This document shows, piece after piece, positions 35,409-44,924 of a stretch of DNA of 50,458 nucleotides. The notes beneath the pieces are model-generated. The model saw nothing but the letters and a program-made list of their open reading frames with translations, had not been told where the DNA came from and made no database searches. How positions within the stretch are numbered: position 1 is the first letter of the stretch; each line of letters starts with the position of its first letter. This DNA comes from Bacteroidales bacterium (GTDB taxonomy: Bacteria > Bacteroidota > Bacteroidia > Bacteroidales > UBA1715), in contig JAKSUA010000015.1 in the NCBI GenBank assembly GCA_024409235.1, positions 1 through 50,458 on the forward strand. The letters run 5' to 3'. The translations under genes and the position numbers were made by a program.

Positions 35409-37673
35409 ATGAAAAAAATATTCACCTTTATTGCATGTGTTTCCCTTATATCGTTTTTTGTTATAGGGTGTAAAAAAGTAAAACCTGAATTTGAAAATCA
35501 TAGAGAAGTCTATAAAGAATCCCAATTATATTTAGGAATAGCTGGTTTTAATGACCAATTGGATTTTTGTAAGGTTGCAAACAAACATTTTGTTCCTGTA
35601 GAATCAGAGGATAAGTTGAAATCGTTTGTTGCAGGATTAAGTTTGAGAAATGGTACCGTTTTGTACTATGCAGTTGATTCTGCATTGAATTGGTTGGAGT
35701 CGGTGGAATTTCCGACAGATTTAACGAATGTGTCACTTGTTACATTTACTGATGGATTGGACCAAGGTTCAACTGCGTTGAATCCTACATATAATTCACG
35801 TTCTGACTATTTGGATGCTATGAGTTACAGAATTAGAAACGAAAAGATAGGAAAATCAATACCGATTAATGCATATTCTATAGGGGTGAAAGGTAGTGAT
35901 GTTATGGATGAAATCCAATTTAAGGCAAATTTGACAAAATTGGCGAGCAATATTCTCAATGTGTATGAAGTTACGGATATGAATGCCGTTAATATTAACT
36001 TTAAAAGAATTGCGAGGCAAATACGTGCAAGCATAACGCCAGATATGTCAGTGCAAATTGTTGCCCCCGATAATAATACAAAAATACGTTTCACCTTTGA
36101 CGATGTAAAAACTGCATCATTGTCAACATGTTATATTGAAGGTGTTTATTCTGATGGAATCCTAACAGACATAAAGACTGTAGGATGTACTTGTGACGAA
36201 GCGGGAATAAAAACAACAACAAATGGTATTCATAGAACTATTATATTCCCTGATTTAAAAGCAATATTGGGGACTTTAAAAACTACAAATATTAGACAAT
36301 GGGACTGGTCTTCCAATATAGGAGGCTGGCAAATTAATTCGGAGTTTAATCCCCAAACAGAACTAAAGTATAGAAAAACGTCTGTAATTATGTTGGTATT
36401 GGATTGCTCAAGTTCGTTAGGTTCTAACTTCCCATTAATGAAAAATTCTGTCAACGAATTTATTTCGATTCTTTCTGGTTCGTGGTCGGATTATTCAGTT
36501 CCTCCATTGGTACAAACAACAGAGGTAAATATAACAAACTCAACTGCTACTGTTGCTGGTATGATTTCAGATGATGGTGATGCTTCGGTAACAGAGCGTG
36601 GTGTATGTTGGGGAACAAATGAAAATCCAACTATATCAAACAGTAAGACTACAGCAGGAACGGGTATGGGTAGTTTTAGTGCAAGTATTACTGGATTGAA
36701 GGGTAGCACTACTTATTATGTTCGTGCGTATGCAATTAATAGTGCAGGTACATCATACGGTGATCAAAAGACATTTACAACTCAAACACCAAAAGAACCA
36801 ACAGTAGTTACATCTGCTGCGAAAGCAATTGAATATACAAGGGTAACTATAGGTGGAAATATAACCGACGATGGCGGTGCTACGATAACTGAATATGGCG
36901 TTTGTTGGAGTACCTCTGCTTCCCCAACAATATCTAACAACAAGAAAAAATTTATAGGCTGGGTTACAGACGATTTTAGCACAAGTATTACAGGGTTGAA
37001 AGCAGGAACTACTTATTATGTTCGTGCGTATGCAATTAATAGTGCAGGCATATCATACGGCGATCAAAAGACATTTACAACTCTTGGCAATATAAATAAC
37101 GGTATAGAATACGTTGACCTTGGGCTTTCCGTAAAATGGGCAACCTGCAACATAGGAGCAAGCAAGCCAGAAGAATTTGGCGACTACTATGCATGGGGAG
37201 AAACTTCCACAAAATCAACATACGATTGGAGCACATATAAATATTGCAATGGTAGTTCCGTTACTCAAACAAAATACTGCACAATCAGTTATTTTGGAAA
37301 AGTAGATAACAAAACCACGCTTGAGAAATCCGACGACGTTGCATATACTACTCTTGGAGGCAGTTGGCGAATGCCGACCGATGCAGAGTGGACAGAATTG
37401 AGAAATCAATGCGAATGGACATGGAAATCAAAAAATGGTGTGAATGGTTACGAAGTGAAGGCTTCCAATGGCAATTCCATATTCCTTCCTGCTGCGGGTC
37501 GTATCGAGTCGAATCTTAACTACGCTGGTTCTGACGGTTTCTACTGGTCTTCGTCGCTTCGCGAGGATGGCTCGGACGGCGCGTGGTACATGTACTTCTA
37601 TTCCGGCAACGTGAGAGTGAGCCTCTACGACCGCTACGACGGTCTATCTGTGCGTCCCGTTTTGGCGGAATAA
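35409..37673 (+). CDS. vWA-like / FN3-like / FISUMP lipoprotein with hypervariable tail
   Basis: A 754-residue lipoprotein (lipobox VIGC, Cys at about 21). Residues 40-290 contain vWA-like pieces (LVTFTDGLDQGS near 117). A MIDAS-like LDCSSSLGSNF lies near 330, so the order looks permuted or duplicated. Two FN3-like repeats follow (about 365-458 and 465-558), each ending TYYVRAYAINSAG then SYGDQKTFTT. The FISUMP domain covers about 567-754, from EYVDLGLSVKWATCNIGAS to SVRPVL. Its DNA is almost the same as 1558-1949 in the gene at 981, and a 190-bp stretch is identical, but the last ~58 codons differ strongly. It is a surface adhesin or receptor candidate with a terminator behind it. Confidence 0.83.
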   Translation: MKKIFTFIACVSLISFFVIGCKKVKPEFENHREVYKESQLYLGIAGFNDQLDFCKVANKHFVPVESEDKLKSFVAGLSLRNGTVLYYAVDSALNWLESVEFPTDLTNVSLVTFTDGLDQGSTALNPTYNSRSDYLDAMSYRIRNEKIGKSIPINAYSIGVKGSDVMDEIQFKANLTKLASNILNVYEVTDMNAVNINFKRIARQIRASITPDMSVQIVAPDNNTKIRFTFDDVKTASLSTCYIEGVYSDGILTDIKTVGCTCDEAGIKTTTNGIHRTIIFPDLKAILGTLKTTNIRQWDWSSNIGGWQINSEFNPQTELKYRKTSVIMLVLDCSSSLGSNFPLMKNSVNEFISILSGSWSDYSVPPLVQTTEVNITNSTATVAGMISDDGDASVTERGVCWGTNENPTISNSKTTAGTGMGSFSASITGLKGSTTYYVRAYAINSAGTSYGDQKTFTTQTPKEPTVVTSAAKAIEYTRVTIGGNITDDGGATITEYGVCWSTSASPTISNNKKKFIGWVTDDFSTSITGLKAGTTYYVRAYAINSAGISYGDQKTFTTLGNINNGIEYVDLGLSVKWATCNIGASKPEEFGDYYAWGETSTKSTYDWSTYKYCNGSSVTQTKYCTISYFGKVDNKTTLEKSDDVAYTTLGGSWRMPTDAEWTELRNQCEWTWKSKNGVNGYEVKASNGNSIFLPAAGRIESNLNYAGSDGFYWSSSLREDGSDGAWYMYFYSGNVRVSLYDRYDGLSVRPVLAE
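36504..37084 (+). repeat. Two tandem FN3-like repeat units within the lipoprotein gene
   Basis: Unit 1 (about 36504-36781) and unit 2 (about 36810-37084) share ERGVCW/EYGVCW, ENPTIS/ASPTIS and near-identical DNA over their last 80 bases (ACTACTTATTATGTTCGTGC onward). The uneven similarity points to local recombination between units. Confidence 0.8.
37500..37673 (+). other. Hypervariable 3' region, candidate DGR variable repeat (copy 2)
   Basis: Directly after 190 bp identical to 1760-1949, the sequence turns variable. Of 49 codons aligned with copy 1 (37515-37661 versus 1971-2117), I count 35 base differences: 32 at codon positions 1 and 2, and 3 at position 3. The codons keep their last C (TAC, GAC, TTC, CGC, GGC), as expected if template AAC codons are mutated at A. 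Confidence 0.6.
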
Positions 37674-37695
37674 TTATTTATAATGATATAAATGC

Positions 37696-37736
37696 AACCG
37701 CATAATCCCGAATGGAATTATGCGGTTATTTTTTTG
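37696..37736 (+). terminator. Terminator after the FISUMP lipoprotein
   Basis: AACCGCATAAT pairs with ATTATGCGGTT, followed by a T run. It lies between this gene and the convergent thi operon. Confidence 0.9.
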
Positions 37737-37799
37737 AAGTAGTTAAGAATTAAGAAATAAATAAGAGACTCGGTTTATAATTTATTACATTTGCATTAT

Positions 37800-38615
37800 T
37801 CAATTAAAGCTTCTCAATCTAAAAAAATGATCCACCGGTCCGTGACCGTGACCGATTTCATAATTTGCACCTGAAAGTATTGCTTGGTTTATATATTCTT
37901 TTGCTGCTTTTGCGGCATCAGTTAATGAATATCCTTGTGCAAGAAATGATGCAAATGCCGATGACATAGTACAACCGGTTCCGTGGGTGTTTTTTGTCTC
38001 TATTCGTGGAGAACGAAGTTCTGTAAATGAATCTTCTTCGGCGTTGTAGAATATGTCTATCAATTCGTTTTCGGTTGCGTGACCGGCTTTCATTAATACA
38101 GATACTTTTCCGTTTTGAGAAAGTATTCGTGCTATTTGTGGCAACTCTTTTTGTGAATTGATATGTATTCCAGTAAGAAATTCTGCTTCGGGTATATTTG
38201 GCGTGATAACTCGCGCTAAAGGGAATAATTCTGTTTTCAAAGATTTTATTGCCGATTCTTCAATTAATCTATGACCAGATGTTGAAATCATTACTGGATC
38301 AAGTACGATGTTGGAAATCTGCCATTTCCGTATTTGTTCAGCAATCGTATGTATGATTTCGGAACTATGAAGCATTCCAATCTTAATTGCATCAACTCCT
38401 ATGTCACTTATAACGGCATGTATTTGTGAACCGATGATTTCTGCTGGAATTCCATACACTTGTTCAACACCAATAGTGTTTTGTACCGTTATTGCTGTTA
38501 TTGCACTTGCAGCGTAACTTCCTGTTGCTGAAATTGTTTTAATATCGGCTTGTACGCCTGCACCGCCTCCGGAATCGCTTCCTGCAATTGTGAGAACTCG
38601 TGGATATTGTTTCAT
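37800..38615 (-). CDS. thiD: Hydroxymethylpyrimidine/phosphomethylpyrimidine kinase ThiD
   Basis: A 271-residue ribokinase-fold enzyme that phosphorylates HMP and HMP-P. Motifs are [19 protein letters not shown] (substrate site), [10 protein letters not shown] and [20 protein letters not shown] (anion hole and catalytic Asp region). It is the last gene of the thiC-thiM-thiE-thiL-thiD operon and has a second full copy at 28789-29598. One base separates it from thiL. Confidence 0.96.
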   Translation of the reverse strand: MKQYPRVLTIAGSDSGGGAGVQADIKTISATGSYAASAITAITVQNTIGVEQVYGIPAEIIGSQIHAVISDIGVDAIKIGMLHSSEIIHTIAEQIRKWQISNIVLDPVMISTSGHRLIEESAIKSLKTELFPLARVITPNIPEAEFLTGIHINSQKELPQIARILSQNGKVSVLMKAGHATENELIDIFYNAEEDSFTELRSPRIETKNTHGTGCTMSSAFASFLAQGYSLTDAAKAAKEYINQAILSGANYEIGHGHGPVDHFFRLRSFN

Positions 38616-38616
38616 A

Positions 38617-39564
38617 TTAAAAATGTCTAAAACCTACATAGTCGTTGTCGCTTCCTTCCCAAGTTAGTTCATAACCTTCGGTAATTGTTCCGATAATTGT
38701 ATGAGGAACTGTAATGTGATTTTCGCTTTCTGGCGATACCGTAAATAGCAATTCATAGTCTTCGCCGCCGCAAGTCGCCAATTTGTACTTATCAAGATTA
38801 TGTGTCTCGCAGTAACGCCGAAGTTGTTTTGAAATAGGAATTTTTGTTATATTAATTATAGCTCCAACATTGGATTCCTTCATAATATGTCGCAAATCGG
38901 AACCAATCCCGTCGGAAATGTCCATCATAGCATGAACACCTTCTATTTGTGTGAGTTCCATTCCTTCGGGAATGCGTGGAGTAGGAAGGTAGTGACGGTT
39001 GATTAACCATTGCTCGTCTTCCTGTCGTTCTCGCTTATTCAATATTACATCAAGTCCGCCGGCAGAATCGCCCACTGTTCCGGTAACGCAAATTAAATCA
39101 CCAACTTGTGCCATGTTTCGTTTACGGGATTGTCCTTTTTTTGTCTTTCCTAAAACGGTAACGCAAATGCATAATCTATCCAGCGAAGAAGTTGTGTCGC
39201 CACCTAATAAAGGAAAACCGAATTGTTTGGAAATTGCTTGATAGCCTTCCATAAATTGTGCAACCCATTCATCAGAAAGAGTTTTAGGTAACGAGAATGC
39301 CAAAAAACTGCCGACAGGTTCACCACCCATTGCGGCTATGTCGCTGAAATTTACCGCAGCCGATTTCCATCCTAGTTGATATGGATTAACATCTTCTATC
39401 AAAAAATGCACGCCTTCCATCAACATATCGGTACTGACGAGCGTCTCGTAGCCTTCTTGTTGGGGAATAACAGCACAATCATCGCCAATCCCCTGAATGT
39501 TTTCCGGAGCAGAAAACGATGATCGTATTTGTTGGATTAATTCAAATTCTCCTAATTTGCCCAT
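38617..39564 (-). CDS. thiL: Thiamine-monophosphate kinase ThiL
   Basis: A 315-residue PurM-fold kinase making thiamine pyrophosphate from the monophosphate. It has GELEFI-type start GKLGEFELIQQI, GIGDDCAVIP, STDMLMEGVHFL, SAAVNFSDIAAMGGEPV, LLGGDTTSS, GGLDVIL, MDISDGIGSDL and GGEDYELLFTV. I use the ATG at 39564 (MGKLGEFELI); the longer reading would begin inside a palindromic repeat. A short palindrome separates it from thiE. Confidence 0.95.
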   Translation of the reverse strand: MGKLGEFELIQQIRSSFSAPENIQGIGDDCAVIPQQEGYETLVSTDMLMEGVHFLIEDVNPYQLGWKSAAVNFSDIAAMGGEPVGSFLAFSLPKTLSDEWVAQFMEGYQAISKQFGFPLLGGDTTSSLDRLCICVTVLGKTKKGQSRKRNMAQVGDLICVTGTVGDSAGGLDVILNKRERQEDEQWLINRHYLPTPRIPEGMELTQIEGVHAMMDISDGIGSDLRHIMKESNVGAIINITKIPISKQLRRYCETHNLDKYKLATCGGEDYELLFTVSPESENHITVPHTIIGTITEGYELTWEGSDNDYVGFRHF

Positions 39565-39576
39565 AGATACATTTAT

Positions 39577-39612
39577 GTATGTAGAGACACAACAGGTTGC
39601 ATCTCTACATAC
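39577..39612. repeat. Short palindromic repeat between thiE and thiL
   Basis: TATGTAGAGA pairs with TCTCTACATA around a CACAACAGGTTGCA centre. It matches the design of the REP-like elements elsewhere in the window but with a different core. It lies within the operon and may stabilise or attenuate the transcript. Confidence 0.7.
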
Positions 39613-39614
39613 CA

Positions 39615-40244
39615 TTAATCTTTATTTATAATTTCTAAAAGTTCCTTTGAAGCTTCGCAAGGTGAATCTGCACTGCAAATACCACTTACAACGGCAATAC
39701 CGTTCGTTCCTGTTTTGATTACATCATAGGCGGTTTTTGTATTCATTCCGCCAATTGCAACTGTCGGGTGAACAGATAATGCAACTGCTTTACGAAGTCC
39801 TTCTAAACCAAATGGTTGAGCTGTATCTGTCTTTGTTGCAGTTGAATAGATAGGCGAAACACCAACATAATCCACATCAAGTTTGTTGGCTTCCTCTATG
39901 TCGTGCATATTTTCAACAGAAAGACCGATGATTTTGTCTGGACCTAAAAGCTTTCTTGCTATTTCGTATGGCATATCAGACTGACCAATGTGTACGCCAT
40001 CAGCATCGACGGCCAAGGCAATATCTATGCGGTCATTGATGAGTAGGGGAATGCCAAGTGGCTTCAACAAGGATTTTAGTTTTTGGGCAACTTCAAGGAA
40101 TTCGCGTGTATCGCAATCTTTCTCACGAAGTTGTACCATAGTTACGCCACCTTTTACGGCTTCTTCAACTATCCAGGCAATGTCACGACCGAGCGATAAC
40201 GGACGGTCGGTGACAAGGTATAATTTTAATTGTTCTGGTTTCAT
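39615..40244 (-). CDS. thiE: Thiamine-phosphate synthase ThiE
   Basis: A 209-residue TIM-barrel enzyme joining HMP-PP and HET-P to thiamine phosphate. It has LYLVTDRPL, VQLREKDCDTREFLEVA, LLINDRIDIALAVDADGVHI, YVGVSPIYSTATKTD and VAIGGMN, then GIAVVSGICSA for phosphate binding. It overlaps thiM by 4 bases. A truncated copy lies at 29678-29935. Confidence 0.96.
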   Translation of the reverse strand: MKPEQLKLYLVTDRPLSLGRDIAWIVEEAVKGGVTMVQLREKDCDTREFLEVAQKLKSLLKPLGIPLLINDRIDIALAVDADGVHIGQSDMPYEIARKLLGPDKIIGLSVENMHDIEEANKLDVDYVGVSPIYSTATKTDTAQPFGLEGLRKAVALSVHPTVAIGGMNTKTAYDVIKTGTNGIAVVSGICSADSPCEASKELLEIINKD

Positions 40245-41035
40245 TGTCTAATCGTTTTTGCTGCTTCGGTAGGATTGAAGTTGTATAACGCATCAAAGAA
40301 ATGTGGTTGGAAAGTTCCAGTTCCTTCTGCTTTTGTTGCTGCTATATCACCTGCAATGCCCATCATTGCCATACAACTCAATGCTCCGCTAAATACAGAG
40401 TCGCTTGCTGCGATGAAAGCACCAGTAAGTGCCGATGCGCAACAACCCATAGTTGTGATTCTACCCATTAGTGGACTACCGTTTGCAATGCTTTCAACTC
40501 GTTCTCCGTCAGTAATATAATCAATTGCGCCACTAACAGAAACAACAGCTCCTGTTGCTTTAGCCAACGATTTTGCTGCTTCTACGGCATTGGTACTGCT
40601 TTCTGAAGTGTCAACACCGCGAGATTGTATTGTTAATCCAGCTAAGCACATGATTTCAGAAGCATTTCCTCTAATAACACTTGGCTTGTAGTTTTTGATT
40701 AACTCCATTGCCGTATTTGTACGGATTGAACTTGCACCGGCACCAACAGGGTCCAATACCCAAGGTTTTCCAAGGCGTTGTGCTGCAGCTGCAGCCTTAC
40801 GCATACCTTCGATTTCGTGTAGGTCAAGACAACCAATGTTGATTACCAACGCACTACTAATTGCGACGATTTCGTCCATTTCCTCTGGACAAAAAGACAT
40901 AAGAGGTGAGGCGCCTGCCGATAACAAAACATTTGCTGCTGTGTTCATAGCCACATAATTTGTGATGTTGTGAACGAGCGGTGATTGTTGACGAACCGCT
41001 TCGCAGTCTTTAATAAATTGCTGATAATCAATCAT
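40241..41035 (-). CDS. thiM: Hydroxyethylthiazole kinase ThiM
   Basis: A 264-residue ribokinase-like enzyme that phosphorylates salvaged thiazole. It has PLVHNITNYVAMNTAANVLL, SPLMSFCPEEM, KPWVLDPVGAGASSIR, VIRGNASEIMCLAG and TTMGCCASALTGAFIAA (catalytic Cys/anion hole). No thiS, thiG or thiH is seen, so thiazole in this operon comes by salvage unless those genes lie elsewhere. A truncated copy lies at 29932-30195. Confidence 0.96.
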   Translation of the reverse strand: MIDYQQFIKDCEAVRQQSPLVHNITNYVAMNTAANVLLSAGASPLMSFCPEEMDEIVAISSALVINIGCLDLHEIEGMRKAAAAAQRLGKPWVLDPVGAGASSIRTNTAMELIKNYKPSVIRGNASEIMCLAGLTIQSRGVDTSESSTNAVEAAKSLAKATGAVVSVSGAIDYITDGERVESIANGSPLMGRITTMGCCASALTGAFIAASDSVFSGALSCMAMMGIAGDIAATKAEGTGTFQPHFFDALYNFNPTEAAKTIRQ

Positions 41036-41064
41036 TGTTTTAAAAATTTAATATTAATACTATG

Positions 41065-42768
<1,704 letters not shown>

Positions 42769-42784
42769 TTAAGGTTAATACTAC

Positions 42785-42839
42785 GCCCTGTATGGTGTTT
42801 TGGGATAATGGGGTGTCCGAAAATCGCACAACACAGGGC
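42785..42839 (-). promoter_or_regulatory. Expression-platform hairpin of the thiC leader
   Basis: GCCCTGT (42833-42839 on the minus strand) can pair with ACAGGGC (42785-42791), with an inner GTGT/ACAC match, between the riboswitch and the thiC start. No T tract follows it, so control of translation or of Rho access seems more likely than intrinsic termination. Confidence 0.5.
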
Positions 42840-42904
42840 AAAAAAATAATCACATCCGTAGCAATAGCATATAGGGTGTGATTTCCTGTGTCGAGGACAC
42901 TTAT

Positions 42905-42972
42905 ACGATTTCCTTGGCAGCATTACCCGCCCAGGTTCAAGGGTATAATCTCAGCCTTTCAGCACCCCTATG
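42905..42972 (-). promoter_or_regulatory. TPP riboswitch (THI element)
   Basis: On the minus strand the conserved core is present in order: GGGGTGCTGAAAGGCTGAGA, then ATACCC, GAACCTG and GGGTAATGCTGCC. This is the thi-box aptamer that binds thiamine pyrophosphate and lowers expression of thiC. A TATCTTTG -7-type box lies at 42998-43005 (minus), with TTAG 19 bases further up. The rest of the gap 42757-43134 has no gene. Confidence 0.96.
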
Positions 42973-43134
42973 GCATTACTATGTTGTAATTCCATTGCAA
43001 AGATAGAATTTTAATTGAAAATGCCTAATTATTAGCAATTAATGTTTGTATGGAAATGTTACAGTTAAGTGCAGAGATTAAGAAATGTCCTTAAATTATT
43101 GCTTTTTTTATGTTTATTTGCATCAAATTAAAAT

Positions 43135-43518
43135 ATGAATACGATGAAAAAGTTATTTGTAATTATAACAATTCTATTTTGTGGCATTATGGTTAATGCA
43201 CAGGAAACAGCAAATTCAACAAAATCGGGTTCTCAATCTGTAGTTGTAAATAATTATAATGAAGCAAGTAATTATCTTCAAAAATGTACAGTGGATAAAA
43301 TTCATGTGTATGGTTTACTTGCTGGTGGTGTAGCTTCTTATGCAATTGGACTTTCTTTGTGGGACAACCCGGCAGCAGGAGTTTTTACTTGTACAGGAAT
43401 TTTGCTTGGAGTTGGTGCTGTTGCTTTTGAGGTTAAAAGCATGATAGATTTGAGCAAAGTAAAGAAAACGCTCAAAAACGTTTCCTTTACTGGTAATGGA
43501 GTAGCGTTGAGATTCTAA
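43135..43518 (+). CDS. Small exported protein with one membrane segment
   Basis: A 127-residue protein I do not recognise. It has a signal peptide (KKLFVIITILFCGIMVNAQ), a polar stretch (SGSQSVVVNNYNEASNYL) and a glycine-rich hydrophobic hairpin (VYGLLAGGVASYAIGLSLW, then AGVFTCTGILLGVGAVAFEV) that could span the membrane twice. The end is basic (SKVKKTLKNVSFTGNGVALRF). ATG 43144 is an alternative start. It is a single gene, convergent with the sigma factor gene. Confidence 0.7.
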   Translation: MNTMKKLFVIITILFCGIMVNAQETANSTKSGSQSVVVNNYNEASNYLQKCTVDKIHVYGLLAGGVASYAIGLSLWDNPAAGVFTCTGILLGVGAVAFEVKSMIDLSKVKKTLKNVSFTGNGVALRF

Positions 43519-43539
43519 ATTTTCTCTATATCAGAAAAT

Positions 43540-44187
43540 TTATGCCGCTAAAGATTCGTTATCTAATATAGATTTACGAATCTTTGTTTTAACTCGTTCT
43601 AATCGTTGTCTTACAGCTTCTCGGCTAACTCCCCACGATTGACCAATAGAGGATAGAGTCTCCTCTTCAAATGTTCCCAGACCGTAATATTTTTGTAATA
43701 ATTCAAAATCTTGTTCTGGTAATGCTGAGATACGTTTAAAAACTAGATCGCGGTCGTATTGGCTATAGGAATCAAGTTTGATGATGGATTCAGGATCTGG
43801 TATGATATCGTTGTAACAGCCGTCTTCGTCTTCCTTAAAACAAGCATCTAAAGAGTAAACAGTAACAACGTTGCCGTTTTTATCTTTATGAATTTGATTA
43901 TCAACTAATTCAAGGATGTATTTACGCATCCAGAATGCTGCATACGTTATAAATTTGCATCCTTTTTTTACGTTGAACATGATAGCAGCTTTTGTAATAC
44001 CTTCGTAACAAGCTGCTAAAATATCATCTTTGTCAATGGGAAGATAAAAGAAGTTTGCAGCAAATGATTTTGCAAAAGGAAGGTTAGCTTCTATAAGTTT
44101 GTTTACAGCATTTTTGTCGCCTTCTAATATTAGTAATCCAAGTTTTCTTTCTTCTTCTTGTGTTAGTCTGTATGTACTTTTTCTCAT
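43540..44187 (-). CDS. Short sigma-70-family sigma factor
   Basis: A 215-residue sigma factor. Region 2 covers about 20-100 (LIEANLPFAKSFAANFFYLP, DDILAACYEGITKAAIMFNV, CKFITYAAFWMRKYILE, the last being the -10 recognition helix). Region 4 covers about 150-205 (ALPEQDFELLQKYYGLGTFE, LSSIGQSWGVSREAVRQRLE, the -35 helix-turn-helix). Region 3 is very short and acidic. It is like a small RpoD-type factor rather than an ECF factor. It has its own consensus promoter and a leader of about 275 bases. Confidence 0.88.
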   Translation of the reverse strand: MRKSTYRLTQEEERKLGLLILEGDKNAVNKLIEANLPFAKSFAANFFYLPIDKDDILAACYEGITKAAIMFNVKKGCKFITYAAFWMRKYILELVDNQIHKDKNGNVVTVYSLDACFKEDEDGCYNDIIPDPESIIKLDSYSQYDRDLVFKRISALPEQDFELLQKYYGLGTFEEETLSSIGQSWGVSREAVRQRLERVKTKIRKSILDNESLAA

Positions 44188-44237
44188 TCTGAATATGTGT
44201 TTTAAGTGAATAATGTGTTGCTTATAAAGACAGAGTG

Positions 44238-44272
44238 TTCTTTAGCTAACTCCTTGATAAAGAGTTAAAGAA
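44238..44272 (-). promoter_or_regulatory. Stem-loop in the sigma-factor leader
   Basis: On the minus strand TTCTTTAACTC pairs with GAGTTA-GC-TAAAGAA, a long stem with a two-base bulge, 50 bases before the sigma-factor start. It has no T tract. It may affect translation or RNA stability. Confidence 0.5.
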
Positions 44273-44463
44273 TATCTGAATATGGACTTTGGAACTTTAG
44301 GAATAAGAAAAGTTCCTGCTATCGGTTATGCGACTAAAGTCTTTAGTGAATACTCGGTAAAATCAACAATTGCTGTGATAAATGTTGTTGATTTCTGTAT
44401 ATGATGACAGTCTTGTTTTTTGATAATCATGATGCTTTTTTTTGTGGTTTTGTGATTGCGGTG

Positions 44464-44495
44464 CAAATATACATATACGAAATACGAAAAGTCAA
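44464..44495 (-). promoter_or_regulatory. Promoter of the sigma-factor gene
   Basis: On the minus strand TTGAC (44491-44495), a 19-base spacer and TATATTTG (44464-44471), the phylum's promoter form. It predicts a leader of about 275 bases before the gene. Confidence 0.65.
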
Positions 44496-44544
44496 GCAAT
44501 ATCAAAAAAAATGATACATTCATTTTATAAATATATGTCTGTTT

Positions 44545-44875
44545 CTTTCTTTCTACAGCGAAAGAAAGGAACCAAAGAACGCTGCCGATGCCACATCATC
44601 ACTAAAATATGCCTTCGTTCCGCTAAACAGTCTGGAATTGCCCCCGCACACAAAAGCCAGCGCCGCAAAGCAGCCTGTTTTTAACGTTCGGCTGTGAAAT
44701 CGGCTGAATCCGGCAAGGTGAAGTATAAAAATCCTTACATTATCTAGATAAGCACCTTGCCACAATTGGACTTAGCTGCACGGCACTTCAACTCCTTTCG
44801 CGTAGCGAGCTAGATTTGCAGCCGGGCAGGTACGTCTTGAACTTTTCGCTATCTTTTCTTTCAAGAGAAAAGATA
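44545..44875. repeat. GC-rich non-coding dispersed element
   Basis: A stretch of higher GC than its surroundings between the sigma factor promoter and the GH8 gene. It begins with GAAAGAAAGGAACCAAAGAA and ends with a strong inverted repeat (CTATCTTTTCT with AGAAAAGATAG, about 44848-44875). Inside are further short pairings (GCACCTTGCC with GGCAAGGTG). No reading frame in it looks like a protein. A short copy of the left end lies at 28703-28757. With the sigma leader, it fills the 737-base gap without genes. Confidence 0.65.
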
Positions 44876-44924
44876 GAACTAAATTTAAGGCGTAAAAATA
44901 TTATAAAATATTGATAGTCAATAT

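Noticed and set aside
44442..44765. Open frames on both strands in the GC-rich element
   Set aside because: Composition is repeat-like, the frames overlap each other, and the region pairs with itself; no protein family is seen.
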